Source of the DNA: Cupriavidus sp. U2
Lineage (GTDB): Bacteria > Pseudomonadota > Gammaproteobacteria > Burkholderiales > Burkholderiaceae
Reading direction: 5' to 3'
NCBI RefSeq assembly: GCF_009663685.2
Contig: NZ_RCOG02000037.1
Location: forward strand, 1-64,000
Length of the DNA: 64,000 bases
In this document: piece by piece, positions 25,828 to 34,693 of the stretch
Layout: each line of letters opens with the position of its first letter
How positions within the stretch are numbered: position 1 is the first letter of the stretch
Translations under genes and position numbers: made by a program
Notes under the pieces: generated by a model
The model's database searches: none
Told to the model about the DNA's origin: nothing
The model's input: only the letters and a program-made list of their open reading frames with translations

Positions 25828-26766
25828 TTATCGGCCCAGCAACCCGGCCTCGCTGCGAAGCAGTGACACAAAGTCGAGCAGCATCTCGTCGGCACCGCCC
25901 CGGCGCCACACGGCGCCCACCGGCCCGAACGATCCCACATCGGCCAGCGGCAGGATAGCGACGAGGCCGCGGCTCTGCAGATGGGCCGCCATCGCCGCGG
26001 AGCAGACGCCGACATGGTCGCTGCCGCGTACCACCGATTCCAGCACCACGATCGACCCGGTTTCGATCTTTGGCTTGATGCCGGCGCCGCCGCGTTCCAG
26101 CAAGGTGTTTTCCAGCCGCACCCGCATCAGCGTGTCGCGTGGCGGCATCAGCCACGGGTAGCCGAACACGTCGGTCCAGCTTACGCTGCGCGCCGTGGCC
26201 AGCGGGTGACCAGGTCCCACCACGATGGCGATGTCGTCGGCGAACAGCACCTCGTGCTCCAGATGCTGCCCATAGGCGCGCGCGTCGATCGAGCCCACCA
26301 CCAGGTCGTACTCGCGCTCCTCCAGCCCGCTCAGCAGCGCGTTGAACACGCCTTCGGTCACCTGGAACGACACATCGGCATGGCGCGCCTGGAAGGCCAG
26401 CACCGCGCGCGGAATCAGATGGGCGATACCGGCCGTCACGCTGCCGATGTGCAGGCGTGCCACGTCGCCCTTGGCCAGCGACAGCAGTTCCGCGTTGGTC
26501 CGGCCCACCTCGCCCAGCACGCGTAGCGCCAGCTTGCGCACGGCCTCGCCAGCGGCAGTCAGCTTCATCTGCTTGCCACGCAGCACCAGCTTCGTGCCGA
26601 CCAGATCCTCCATCTCGCCCAGCCAGTGCGACATGGCCGACTGGGTCATGTGCAGCCGCTGGGCGGCCAGCGTCAGCGTCCCCGCCTCATGGAGGACCAA
26701 GAACGATTCCAGGTGACGCATCCGCAACCGGCGCGCCCACGCCACGGTATCCGGCGACTGCAACAT
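25828..26766 (-). CDS. LysR-family transcriptional regulator (312 aa)
   Basis: The N-terminal winged helix (residues about 16-75) includes RHLESFLVLHEAGTLTLAAQ and RLHMTQSAMSHWLGEMED, followed by the periplasmic-binding-protein-like effector domain. It is divergent from the tctC-GGT pair at 26888, which it very probably controls. It may also respond to the same ligand as the Bug receptor. I chose ATG 26766; ATG 26796 and 26721 are alternatives. Its stop lies 15 bases beyond the convergent aspT stop. Confidence 0.88.
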   Translation of the reverse strand: MLQSPDTVAWARRLRMRHLESFLVLHEAGTLTLAAQRLHMTQSAMSHWLGEMEDLVGTKLVLRGKQMKLTAAGEAVRKLALRVLGEVGRTNAELLSLAKGDVARLHIGSVTAGIAHLIPRAVLAFQARHADVSFQVTEGVFNALLSGLEEREYDLVVGSIDARAYGQHLEHEVLFADDIAIVVGPGHPLATARSVSWTDVFGYPWLMPPRDTLMRVRLENTLLERGGAGIKPKIETGSIVVLESVVRGSDHVGVCSAAMAAHLQSRGLVAILPLADVGSFGPVGAVWRRGGADEMLLDFVSLLRSEAGLLGR

Positions 26767-26788
26767 GAACAAACACTCATACAAGGTT

Positions 26789-26812
26789 CGGAACATTTCA
26801 TTGGCCGTTCCG
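26789..26812. promoter_or_regulatory. Candidate LysR operator in the divergent lysR/tctC gap
   Basis: CGGAAC (26789-26794) and GTTCCG (26807-26812) form a six-base inverted repeat separated by 12 bases. A further GCGGAAC occurs nearer tctC. Position between a LysR gene and its divergent neighbour is where such sites sit. The site overlaps one of the alternative lysR starts, which supports the shorter start. By-eye assignment only. Confidence 0.35.
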
Positions 26813-26887
26813 CGCATCCCGCGCCAATATTGACGCTTCTGCGGCCGCGGAACAATCCATGGAACCACTGATCAAGAAGGACACGAC

Positions 26888-27871
26888 ATGAGAAAAATCT
26901 CCATCATGGGGAAACTGCTGGCCGGGATGCTCGCAGTGGGTGCATCGGCAACAGGCTGGGCCTGCGGGGAAGCGGGGAACACGCGACCGATCAAGCTGGT
27001 GGTTTCGCAGCAGGCCGGCGGCAGCACCGATACGCTCGCGCGCATGTGGGCCGAGACGGCCTCGAAGGAACTGGGCACCACCGTGCTCGTGGAAAACAAG
27101 GCCGGCGCCGGTGGCGTGATCGCGGCCAGGTACGTGCTGTCCCAGCCTGCCGATGGATGCACGCTGTTCCTGGCCGGCGTCTCGCAGATGGTGCTGAACA
27201 AGTTCGCCTATGCTCCGCTGTCGTACAAGCCCGAAACCGACTTCACCCCCGTGTCGGTGCTGACCACGGTGCCGTTCGTGCTGGTGGCCAATCCGCAAAC
27301 CGGCTTCCACTCGCTGGCCGACCTGGTCGCGGCCGCCCGCGCCAAACCGGGCAAGATCAATTTCGCGTCGTCGGGCAACGGCAATTCCACCCACCTGGTG
27401 GTGGAGCTGTTCCAGAAGAACCAGAACATCCGCATGACCCACGTGCCGTACAAGGGCGAGCCCGATGGCGTGGTGGCCACCGTTGGCGGCCAGACGCAGG
27501 TGATGGCGCCGGTGCTCAGCACGGCCATGCCGCAGATTCGCGCCGGCAAGCTGGTGCCGCTGGTGCTGTTCGCGCCAAAGCGGCTACCCGACCTGCCGGA
27601 CGTGCCGACTGCCTCCGAGCTTGGCCTGTCAGGGCTGGACGACCTGGGCTGGATGGGCGTGGCCGCCAAGGCCGGCACGCCGCCCGATGTCGTGAAGCGC
27701 CTGCACGCTGCCTCGCAGGTCTTCCTGGCCGACAAGGGCACGCTCGACAAGCTCAAGACCATGCAGGTGGTGCCCATGCCGGGCCCGTCCGGCATGCTGA
27801 TGCAGATGACCGTGCGCGACACCGCCAAGGTGCAGGAAGCACTCGGTTCCGTCGACTTCCAATCCCGGTGA
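26888..27871 (+). CDS. Bug/TctC-family periplasmic solute-binding protein (327 aa)
   Basis: A third Bug receptor. The signal region is residues 1-26 (KLLAGMLAVGASATGWA). The mature protein has IKLVVSQQAGGSTDTLAR, ENKAGAGGVIAA, NGNSTHLVVELF and HVPYKGEPDG. The start is ATG 26888 with AAGGA nine bases upstream. It is followed ten bases later by a GGT-family gene and preceded by a divergent LysR, making a compact sensing, uptake and hydrolysis unit. No TctAB subunits are nearby. Confidence 0.92.
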   Translation: MRKISIMGKLLAGMLAVGASATGWACGEAGNTRPIKLVVSQQAGGSTDTLARMWAETASKELGTTVLVENKAGAGGVIAARYVLSQPADGCTLFLAGVSQMVLNKFAYAPLSYKPETDFTPVSVLTTVPFVLVANPQTGFHSLADLVAAARAKPGKINFASSGNGNSTHLVVELFQKNQNIRMTHVPYKGEPDGVVATVGGQTQVMAPVLSTAMPQIRAGKLVPLVLFAPKRLPDLPDVPTASELGLSGLDDLGWMGVAAKAGTPPDVVKRLHAASQVFLADKGTLDKLKTMQVVPMPGPSGMLMQMTVRDTAKVQEALGSVDFQSR

Positions 27872-27881
27872 GGACCATTCC

Positions 27882-29507
27882 ATGACAAATCCTGGCATGG
27901 TGGTCTGCCCGCAGCCGGAAGCGGCAGAGTCGGGCGTCGAGATCCTGAAGGCCGGCGGCAACGCAGTGGATGCCGCCGTGGCCTGCGCGCTGGCGCAGAC
28001 CGTGGTCGATCCGCTGATGTGCGGCATCGCGGGCTTCGGAACCGGCGCAGTCTACATGCGCGATGCCGGCGCACACGAATATTTCGACTTCCACGCCACC
28101 GCCCCGGCCAGCGCGCGCCCCGACATGTGGGCCGACCTGCTCGAGGGCGAGGCACGCGACGGCTTCGGCTTCTTCATCAAGGACCGGCTCAACGACATCG
28201 GTTATCAGTCGATTGCCACGCCCGGCACGCTGCGCGGCCTGGAGGCCATGCACGCCGCCCACGGCCGCCTGCCGTGGCGCGAAGTGGTGGCACCGGCCAT
28301 CGCCTGGGCACGCGACGGCTATTTCGTGCGCCCCGGCATGCACGCGTTCTGGATGGATGAAGCCACGCTGGGTCGCGCCAGCAACCGCGAGCGGCTGGCC
28401 TTCAGCGAATCGGGCCGGCGCGTCTACTGCCGCGAAGACGGCTGGCCCCGGCCCATCGGCGCGCCGATTGTCAACGCCGACATGGCCGATGTGCTTGGCG
28501 TGATTGCCCGCGATGGCGCCGATGCCTTCTACGGGGGGTCGATCGCCGATGCCATCGTCGCGGACATGCAGGCCAACGGCGGCCTGCTGAGCCGCCAGGA
28601 CCTGGCCGACTACCGCGTGATCCGCCAGAAGCCGCTGTTCGGCCGCTATCGCGACCGGGTCATCGCCACTAACCAGCCCCCCGGCGGCGGCGCGATGCTG
28701 CTGGAAATGCTGCACGCATTGGAGCAGTTCGACCTGGGCGCGATGCCGCACAACTCGCCCGAATACCTGCGCATCGTCTGCGAAGTCATGAAGCAGGCCA
28801 CCGTGGACAAGGACATGTATCTGGGCGACCCGGCGTTTGTCGACATTCCGCTGGAGCGCCTGCTGTCCGCCGAGCGCGCCGCGCAGACCGCCGCCGCCGT
28901 GCGTGCGCACGAGAAAGTGTCCGTCACGCGCGTGAATCCCGGACACGCGGTGCCGCGCGATACCACGCACCTGTCGGTGGTGGATGGCGACGGCAACTGC
29001 GTGTCGCTGACCCATTCGCTGGCCATGCCGTCGGGCGCCATCACGCCCGGCCTGGGCTTCATGTACAACGGGTGCATGGGCGTGTTCGACCCCCGGCCCG
29101 GCCGCGCGGGCAGCATCGCACCGGGCAAGCGCCGCTTCACGTCGTCGTGCCCTACCATCGTGTTCCGCGACAACCGACCGGAAATCGTGCTCGGGGCACC
29201 GGGCGGCACGCAGATCGCCATGGGCGTGCTGCAGGTCATCCTGAACGCGGTGGACCACGGCATGCCGATCCAGGACGCCGTGTCGGCGCCGCGCTTCTCG
29301 TCGACCAGCAATGCCATCGACGTCTGCAACCGCATTCCGCGCGCGGTCTGCCGGCAGCTCGAACAGCAGGGCTACGAGGTGATCCGCAATCCGTACAACT
29401 ACACGATCGGATGGGTTCATGCGGTGCATATCGACGGCACCACGCTGCGCGGCGGCGCCGACCCCGGGCGCGATGGTGTCGCCTACTCGACCGACTCGCT
29501 GATGTAA
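27882..29507 (+). CDS. Gamma-glutamyltransferase/hydrolase family protein (541 aa)
   Basis: An Ntn-hydrolase of the GGT family with the canonical nucleophile region DTTHLSVVDGDGNCVSLTHS, where the catalytic Thr should be T361. Large-subunit features include LKAGGNAVDAAVACALAQTV and GIAGFGTGAVYM. There is no signal peptide, so the enzyme is probably cytoplasmic. It differs clearly from the GGT at 10971-12560, which has TVY instead of TTH at this place, so the two are divergent paralogues rather than a recent duplication. It directly follows tctC in the LysR-controlled unit. Confidence 0.88.
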   Translation: MTNPGMVVCPQPEAAESGVEILKAGGNAVDAAVACALAQTVVDPLMCGIAGFGTGAVYMRDAGAHEYFDFHATAPASARPDMWADLLEGEARDGFGFFIKDRLNDIGYQSIATPGTLRGLEAMHAAHGRLPWREVVAPAIAWARDGYFVRPGMHAFWMDEATLGRASNRERLAFSESGRRVYCREDGWPRPIGAPIVNADMADVLGVIARDGADAFYGGSIADAIVADMQANGGLLSRQDLADYRVIRQKPLFGRYRDRVIATNQPPGGGAMLLEMLHALEQFDLGAMPHNSPEYLRIVCEVMKQATVDKDMYLGDPAFVDIPLERLLSAERAAQTAAAVRAHEKVSVTRVNPGHAVPRDTTHLSVVDGDGNCVSLTHSLAMPSGAITPGLGFMYNGCMGVFDPRPGRAGSIAPGKRRFTSSCPTIVFRDNRPEIVLGAPGGTQIAMGVLQVILNAVDHGMPIQDAVSAPRFSSTSNAIDVCNRIPRAVCRQLEQQGYEVIRNPYNYTIGWVHAVHIDGTTLRGGADPGRDGVAYSTDSLM

Positions 29508-29548
29508 TGGCACCGTGCCGGCCGCCACTGGCGGCCGGCGCCGCACGC

Positions 29549-31345
29549 TCAGTCGCCGCGCCGTGCCAGCACCTCGTCGCGGGGCCCGGCGTCCACCACA
29601 CGGCCGGCTTCCACCACGACAATGGTGTCGAACCGGGCCAGCAGGCTCGGCCGATGCACCGAGGCGACGATGCAGGCCAACGGGAACGCCGCGAACATGC
29701 GGTCGAACACGCGGCCTTCGGCCTGCGGGTCCAGCGCGCTGGTCGGCTCGTCGAGCAGCAACAGCGAACTGCCCTGCGCGGCCAGTGCGCCGCGTGCCAA
29801 GGCCAGCCGTTGCCGCTGGCCGCCGGACAGGTTGGCCCCGCGCTCGCTGAGCGGACTGGCCAGCCCGTCGGGCAGGCGCTTCAGCACCTCGTCGAACACG
29901 CCCGTATGCACGGCGGCCTGCAGCGCCGCCGCATCGGCGGGCTCGCCGAAGGTCAGGTTTTCTTCCACGCTGGCCTCGAACACCTCCGCCTCCTGCGGGA
30001 TCAGCGTGGCCAGCGCGCGCAGTTCGATCCAGTCCTCGGCCATGCCGTCGCGGCGCAGTTCGCCCTGCTGCGGGCGATAGAGACCCGCCAGCACGCGCAG
30101 CAGCGTGCTCTTGCCGCCGCCGCTGGGCCCGACCAACGCCACGCGCGCACCGCGCCGCAACTGCAGGTCGATACCGTGCAGCCCGCCGCGCGCATCGTCG
30201 GGGTAGCGCCACGTGGCGCCGCGCAGTTCCAGTGTCTGCCACGGTGCGTCGGGTATCACCGCGGGCACCGCCGCTTCCGGGTCGCCGGGCGTCGCCCAGA
30301 TCGGTTCGGCGCTGCCGTAGTCCGTATGCATGCGCGCGAAGCTCTGGAAGTTGGAGGCCATCGCGCCAACCACGGTGGCGGCCTGCTGCGCATACTGGTA
30401 GATCATGAAGACGGTGCCCAACAGCACGGCCTGGCCCGGCTGCCGCGCCTGCAGTACGTACACCACCACCAGGACCCAGGTCAGCCCCATGCCAAGCAGA
30501 TCAACGGCAAACCATTTGCCTTCGTTGACCACCACCGCGCGGCGCAGCGGCGCCATCACTGCCGCCATGCGATGGCCGAGCAGCTTGCGCGACGCGGCCT
30601 GCAGCCGCAGGCCGATCACCGTGCCGGCATTGCCGACAAAATCGAGCAGCGCGGCGGCATAGCGGCGCTCCGCGTCGTTCTCGGCACGGGCCAGCTGCAT
30701 CAGGGTGCGGTCGAATCGCAGGATGATCAGCGCGATGACGACGTAGCCGGTGACTGCGATCACACCGCTGCTGCGCGACAGCAGCGCCAGCGCGACGATG
30801 GGCCCCACGAAATTGAACGCGCTCTGCAGGTAGCCGAACTGGTTCTGCGCGAAGTCCGATAGCGCGCGGCTGGACTGCACCACGCGGTGCTGCAGTTCGC
30901 CCGAGTGCCGGCCATCGCGCCACGCCAGCGGCGCCGACGCAATGCGCGCGTAAAGCTGGTCGGACAGCCGCTCGCGTACCCGCACGCCCACATTGCGTTC
31001 CAGCACCCGGCCCGGGCCGTGCATCAGCCACGACAGCAGGTAGATGCCGATCAGATAGACAATCCAGCGGCCCGCCACCTCCATCTGCCCCTGCTGCAGC
31101 GCGTTGATCGCCTGCGCGGCCAGCCAGGGCATGGTCAGCCGCAGCAACTGCGCCGCCGACAACAAGCCGGCTGCGCCGAGCATCTGGCCCCGCACGCCAT
31201 GCGCATGGCGCCAGAGCGCGCGATATAGGTCGCGCGCCGCGCTGCCGAGGCCGATGGCGGGCGGACGAGCGGGCTTGCCGGACGAATCGGACGAACCGGG
31301 CGAATCGGACGGATCTGGCGAGGCGGACATATCGGGCACCGTCAT
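29549..31345 (-). CDS. ABC transporter, fused permease-ATPase exporter (598 aa)
   Basis: A type I ABC exporter half-transporter. A Ser/Pro/Asp-rich cytoplasmic N-terminus (about 1-40) is followed by a six-helix membrane domain (about 55-340). The ATPase domain has Walker A (GPSGGGKST, about residue 405), signature LSGGQRQRLALARG (about 508), Walker B (LLLLDEPTSALDP) and an H-loop (SVHRPSL). It would act as a homodimer exporting lipid, peptide or drug; the substrate is unknown. The start is ATG 31345 with AGGAGA upstream. It converges with the GGT gene. Confidence 0.9.
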   Translation of the reverse strand: MTVPDMSASPDPSDSPGSSDSSGKPARPPAIGLGSAARDLYRALWRHAHGVRGQMLGAAGLLSAAQLLRLTMPWLAAQAINALQQGQMEVAGRWIVYLIGIYLLSWLMHGPGRVLERNVGVRVRERLSDQLYARIASAPLAWRDGRHSGELQHRVVQSSRALSDFAQNQFGYLQSAFNFVGPIVALALLSRSSGVIAVTGYVVIALIILRFDRTLMQLARAENDAERRYAAALLDFVGNAGTVIGLRLQAASRKLLGHRMAAVMAPLRRAVVVNEGKWFAVDLLGMGLTWVLVVVYVLQARQPGQAVLLGTVFMIYQYAQQAATVVGAMASNFQSFARMHTDYGSAEPIWATPGDPEAAVPAVIPDAPWQTLELRGATWRYPDDARGGLHGIDLQLRRGARVALVGPSGGGKSTLLRVLAGLYRPQQGELRRDGMAEDWIELRALATLIPQEAEVFEASVEENLTFGEPADAAALQAAVHTGVFDEVLKRLPDGLASPLSERGANLSGGQRQRLALARGALAAQGSSLLLLDEPTSALDPQAEGRVFDRMFAAFPLACIVASVHRPSLLARFDTIVVVEAGRVVDAGPRDEVLARRGD

Positions 31346-31541
31346 GCAGTCATCTCTCCTGTGCGGGGGCGCGCGAGCCCTCGCCAGTGGGCGACGGCGC
31401 GGGCGAAGCTTGCCATTGTGCCAAGCCTGGGGGCCGATGTCTGGCATCGCTGCCAACACGGGCGGCAGGCCGCATGGCACGCATCCTGCACACCCACCCC
31501 GCTGTCGGCCCATCGGGCCCCGGACTTCGAGGAGGACACCC

Positions 31542-31679
31542 ATGCAGCAAGGCGACGTGCAGGACCGCGAAGAGAAGATGCAGAAACTGCGTGGAAACCG
31601 CCGCTATACGTGGACGCACCCGATATTCCTGATCGCCCTCGCGCTGATCCTGGTGGGCTACGCGGCCACGTTCTGGTAG
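31542..31679 (+). CDS. Small single-pass membrane protein (45 aa)
   Basis: The reading frame starts at ATG 31542 with a strong GGAGG seven bases upstream and ends at TAG 31677-31679. It encodes a charged N-terminus (MQQGDVQDREEKMQKLRGNR) and one hydrophobic helix (IFLIALALILVGYAATFW) reaching the C-terminus. The good ribosome site and membrane-peptide architecture support a real gene. Function unknown. It is divergent from the ABC exporter gene, about 200 bases away. Confidence 0.65.
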   Translation: MQQGDVQDREEKMQKLRGNRRYTWTHPIFLIALALILVGYAATFW

Positions 31680-31761
31680 CCCTGCGCCGGACCATGCCGC
31701 GCCCCGCCAGAACGTGCAAGCCGTGTAAGGATTACCGGCCAGGCCCGGGCGGCGGACCATG

Positions 31762-31787
31762 AAAAAGCCGGAAACTGGCTCCGGCTT
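31762..31787 (-). terminator. Intrinsic terminator for the chemoreceptor gene
   Basis: AAGCCGGA and TCCGGCTT form a perfect eight-base stem with a seven-base loop. On the minus strand it is followed by a run of Ts, 29 bases past the chemoreceptor stop codon. Confidence 0.7.
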
Positions 31788-31815
31788 GCTCCGTACGTGC
31801 TATCTCGGCTTGCGA

Positions 31816-33441
31816 TCAGGCTAGCGCGGGCGCCCCGCCCCGGCTGAAATCGGAGACGCCGCCGCTGCGCGGCTGCCCACGCCGGTTGGACAGCCTGAAC
31901 ACCGACACCGACGACAGCAGGCTGCGGCTCTGCTCGTCAAGCGCGGTGGCCGCAGCCGCCGCCTCTTCCACCAGCGCCGCGTTCTGCTGCGTCACATCGT
32001 CGATCTGCGTCACCGCCGCGTTCACCTGCTCGATGCCGCTGGTCTGTTCGGTCGAGGCCGCCGAGATATCGGCCACCAGTTGGGATACCTGCCGCACGGC
32101 TTCCACGATCTCCTGCATGGTCTGGCCGGCGCTATCGACCAGCGTGGAGCCCTCCTGCACCTTGCTGACCGAGCCTTCGATCAGCTCCTTGATCTCCTTG
32201 GCGGCCGCCGCACTACGCTGGGCCAGCGTGCGCACCTCGCCGGCCACCACGGCGAACCCGCGCCCCTGCTCGCCGGCACGCGCCGCTTCCACGGCGGCGT
32301 TTAGCGCCAGGATATTGGTCTGGAACGCGATGCCTTCGATCACGCTGATGATATCGACGATGCGGCCGGAGCTTTTCGAGATATCGCCCATGGTGCTGAC
32401 CACGTTGCCCACCACCTGGCCGCCCTTCTCGGCCAGCGACGATGCGCTTTGCGCCAGCTTGTCGGCATGCCCCGCGTTGTCGGCGTTCTGCCTGACCGTG
32501 ACGGCCAGTTCCTCGATGCTGGCCGCCGTCTGTTCCAGCGCGGACGCCTGTTCCTCGGTGCGCTGCGACAGGTCCACGTTGCCCTGGGCGATCTGCCCCG
32601 ACGCGGTAGCCACGGCCTCGCTGGACGCCTTGATGTGGCGGACGATATCGGCCAGCGTCAGGCGCATGCGATTCATCGCGTGCAGCATGCTGGACGTATC
32701 GCCCGGCTGCAGCACGACTTCCAGCGCCAGATTGCCGGCCGCCACCTCGCCGGCCACCTGGGCCGCATAGGCCGGCTCGCCGCCCAGCTGACGCACCAGG
32801 CCGCGCGCCAGCACCAGTGCCAGCGCAACCACCAGCACCGCCATCGTCAGCAGCGCGCCAATCATCATGTTGCGCGCCGACGCAAAGACCTGCTCGACAT
32901 GCGCGCCGCTGGCCTCCGAACCGGTCACGTTGAGTTTGACCGCCTGGTCGATACTGGCTTCCAGCTGGCTGCGCACCTGGAACGATTCGCCACGCAACAT
33001 GGCCACCGCACCCTGGCGGTCGCCGCTGCGCGACAGCGACAGCAGCTTGTCATGGACGGCCAGGTACTGCGTCATCAGCGCCGTCATCTCGCGATACGTC
33101 AGCCGTTCGGCTTCCGTGGAAAGCAGGCTGGCGAAGATCTTTTCGGCGTGACGGAAGGCATCGAGCTGCTTGCCCATCAGGGCCTCGTACCGGCGGAATT
33201 CCTCTTCCGACGCGGACAGCACATGCTGCAACTCCGACGTGCGATAGGCATTCAACTGGCTCTTCATCTCAAGGGAATGGCGCACCGACGGCATCCAGTT
33301 GTCCTTGATATCCCGCGTGGCATCGCCCACACGCCCCAGTTCGTACAGCGCGAAGCCGCCCATTCCGCATGTCATCGCCAGCACTACCGCGAAGGCTGAC
33401 ATGATGCGCTGGAAGACGGTCATTCGTTGAAAACGTTGCAT
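31816..33441 (-). CDS. Methyl-accepting chemotaxis protein (541 aa)
   Basis: A Tar-type chemoreceptor. TM1 is residues about 10-32, then a periplasmic four-helix-bundle ligand domain to about residue 190, TM2 (MIGALLTMAVLVVALALVLA), a HAMP region and a cytoplasmic signalling domain. The conserved hairpin tip GIAFQTNILALNAAVEAARA is present. The C-terminus has no CheR-binding pentapeptide. The start is ATG 33441 with GGGAGG upstream, and a longer in-frame extension is unsupported. Its ligand is unknown. Confidence 0.92.
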   Translation of the reverse strand: MQRFQRMTVFQRIMSAFAVVLAMTCGMGGFALYELGRVGDATRDIKDNWMPSVRHSLEMKSQLNAYRTSELQHVLSASEEEFRRYEALMGKQLDAFRHAEKIFASLLSTEAERLTYREMTALMTQYLAVHDKLLSLSRSGDRQGAVAMLRGESFQVRSQLEASIDQAVKLNVTGSEASGAHVEQVFASARNMMIGALLTMAVLVVALALVLARGLVRQLGGEPAYAAQVAGEVAAGNLALEVVLQPGDTSSMLHAMNRMRLTLADIVRHIKASSEAVATASGQIAQGNVDLSQRTEEQASALEQTAASIEELAVTVRQNADNAGHADKLAQSASSLAEKGGQVVGNVVSTMGDISKSSGRIVDIISVIEGIAFQTNILALNAAVEAARAGEQGRGFAVVAGEVRTLAQRSAAAAKEIKELIEGSVSKVQEGSTLVDSAGQTMQEIVEAVRQVSQLVADISAASTEQTSGIEQVNAAVTQIDDVTQQNAALVEEAAAAATALDEQSRSLLSSVSVFRLSNRRGQPRSGGVSDFSRGGAPALA

Positions 33442-33649
33442 TGGCGTTACCTCCCGATCTCTGGATTTATTGGCTGGGCATGATGGGTCCGCGAAGTTTC
33501 CCGTTCGGGCCGTATCCTCGGCCTCTCCAGTCATCAGCTAACGGTGGGTTGTAGGGTCAACTGAACGGGATTCCGGCCCTTCCAAAGTGGGGGACGCTGG
33601 GCGGCCAGCGGCCAGCCCGAGCGAGCGGGCCCGCCGGCACGTGACGGGC

Positions 33650-34591
33650 CTAGCCTTCCAGCAGCCGCGCCCCGCGCCATTCGCCCGAACGCACCAGACC
33701 GCGCGCGGTATCGGCCAGCACCACGCGCAAGGCCAGCGCGGCGGGCGACAGTTCGTCGTCGGACAAGCTGCACAGCAGGTTCTGGCGTCCCGCCTGCGGG
33801 TCGTCGATCTGTGCCAGGTGGAAGCGCGTTTGCGCGTCGGGATAGCGGCCGACCGCCGCCCACGGCTGCAGCGTGGCGCCGAAGCCCATGTCCACGGCAT
33901 CCATCAGCATGGCCAGCGAGTCAACCTCCTGGATCACGCGGGGCGTCACCTTGGCGCGCGCGAAGGCGGCGTCGAGCGTGCTGCGCAGGCCGTGGACGCT
34001 GCTTGGCATGATCAGCGGCACGTCGGCCAGGTCGGCCATCGTCCGCTGCGTGGGGGGATCGGCCTTGCCCTGGGGCAGCGCCTGGCGCGACTGGATCAGG
34101 AACAGTGTTTCCTCCAGCAGCGGCATCACGGTCCAGCGGCGGGCGGCGTGGGTGCCGAACAGCACGGCCAGGTCAAGCTGCCGCGCGTTGAGCATGGCGG
34201 TCAGGTGGCCCGACAGGCTTTCCACGATATGCAGCCGGACGTCGGGATAACGCTCGCGCATCGCCCGGATCAGCGGCACGCCGATCACCGACGCCGTGGT
34301 CGGCGCCAGGCCCACGCTCACGGCACCGGACAGCCGTGCCTGATGCGCGGCACGGCGCGCCTGCTCGGCGTGGCGCAGCGTGAGCTGGGCTTCATGGAAA
34401 AACGCCAGGCCGGCTTCGGTCGGCGTCACGCCCTGCGGCGTGCGGCGCAGCAGGCGGGTGGAGAGTTCGCTCTCCAGGCGGCTGATCTGCTGGCTGACGG
34501 CCGATTGCACCATGTCGAGCTCTAGCGCGGCACGGCTCATGCTGCCGAGTTCGACCACCCGCACGAAATACTGAAGCTGGCGCAATTCCAT
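33650..34591 (-). CDS. LysR-family transcriptional regulator (313 aa)
   Basis: The N-terminal winged helix (residues 1-60: MELRQLQYFVRVVELGSMSR, LDMVQSAVSQQISRLESELS) is followed by an effector-binding domain (about 90-300). The sequence style is that of the Nac/Cbl-like part of the family. It lies 102 bases from the alaC-type gene on the same strand and is not divergent from any gene, so its target is not obvious. It could act in trans on the tcu promoter, but nothing in the sequence shows that. Confidence 0.88.
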   Translation of the reverse strand: MELRQLQYFVRVVELGSMSRAALELDMVQSAVSQQISRLESELSTRLLRRTPQGVTPTEAGLAFFHEAQLTLRHAEQARRAAHQARLSGAVSVGLAPTTASVIGVPLIRAMRERYPDVRLHIVESLSGHLTAMLNARQLDLAVLFGTHAARRWTVMPLLEETLFLIQSRQALPQGKADPPTQRTMADLADVPLIMPSSVHGLRSTLDAAFARAKVTPRVIQEVDSLAMLMDAVDMGFGATLQPWAAVGRYPDAQTRFHLAQIDDPQAGRQNLLCSLSDDELSPAALALRVVLADTARGLVRSGEWRGARLLEG

Positions 34592-34693
34592 CTGGTCTCC
34601 CTGCTGGGCCGACCTCCCGCGCCAGCGGGGATCGGCTTCGAAGTTGTGGGGGACTTATACCAGATACGCCGCCGGCGCAGTCCGCGCGACGCC

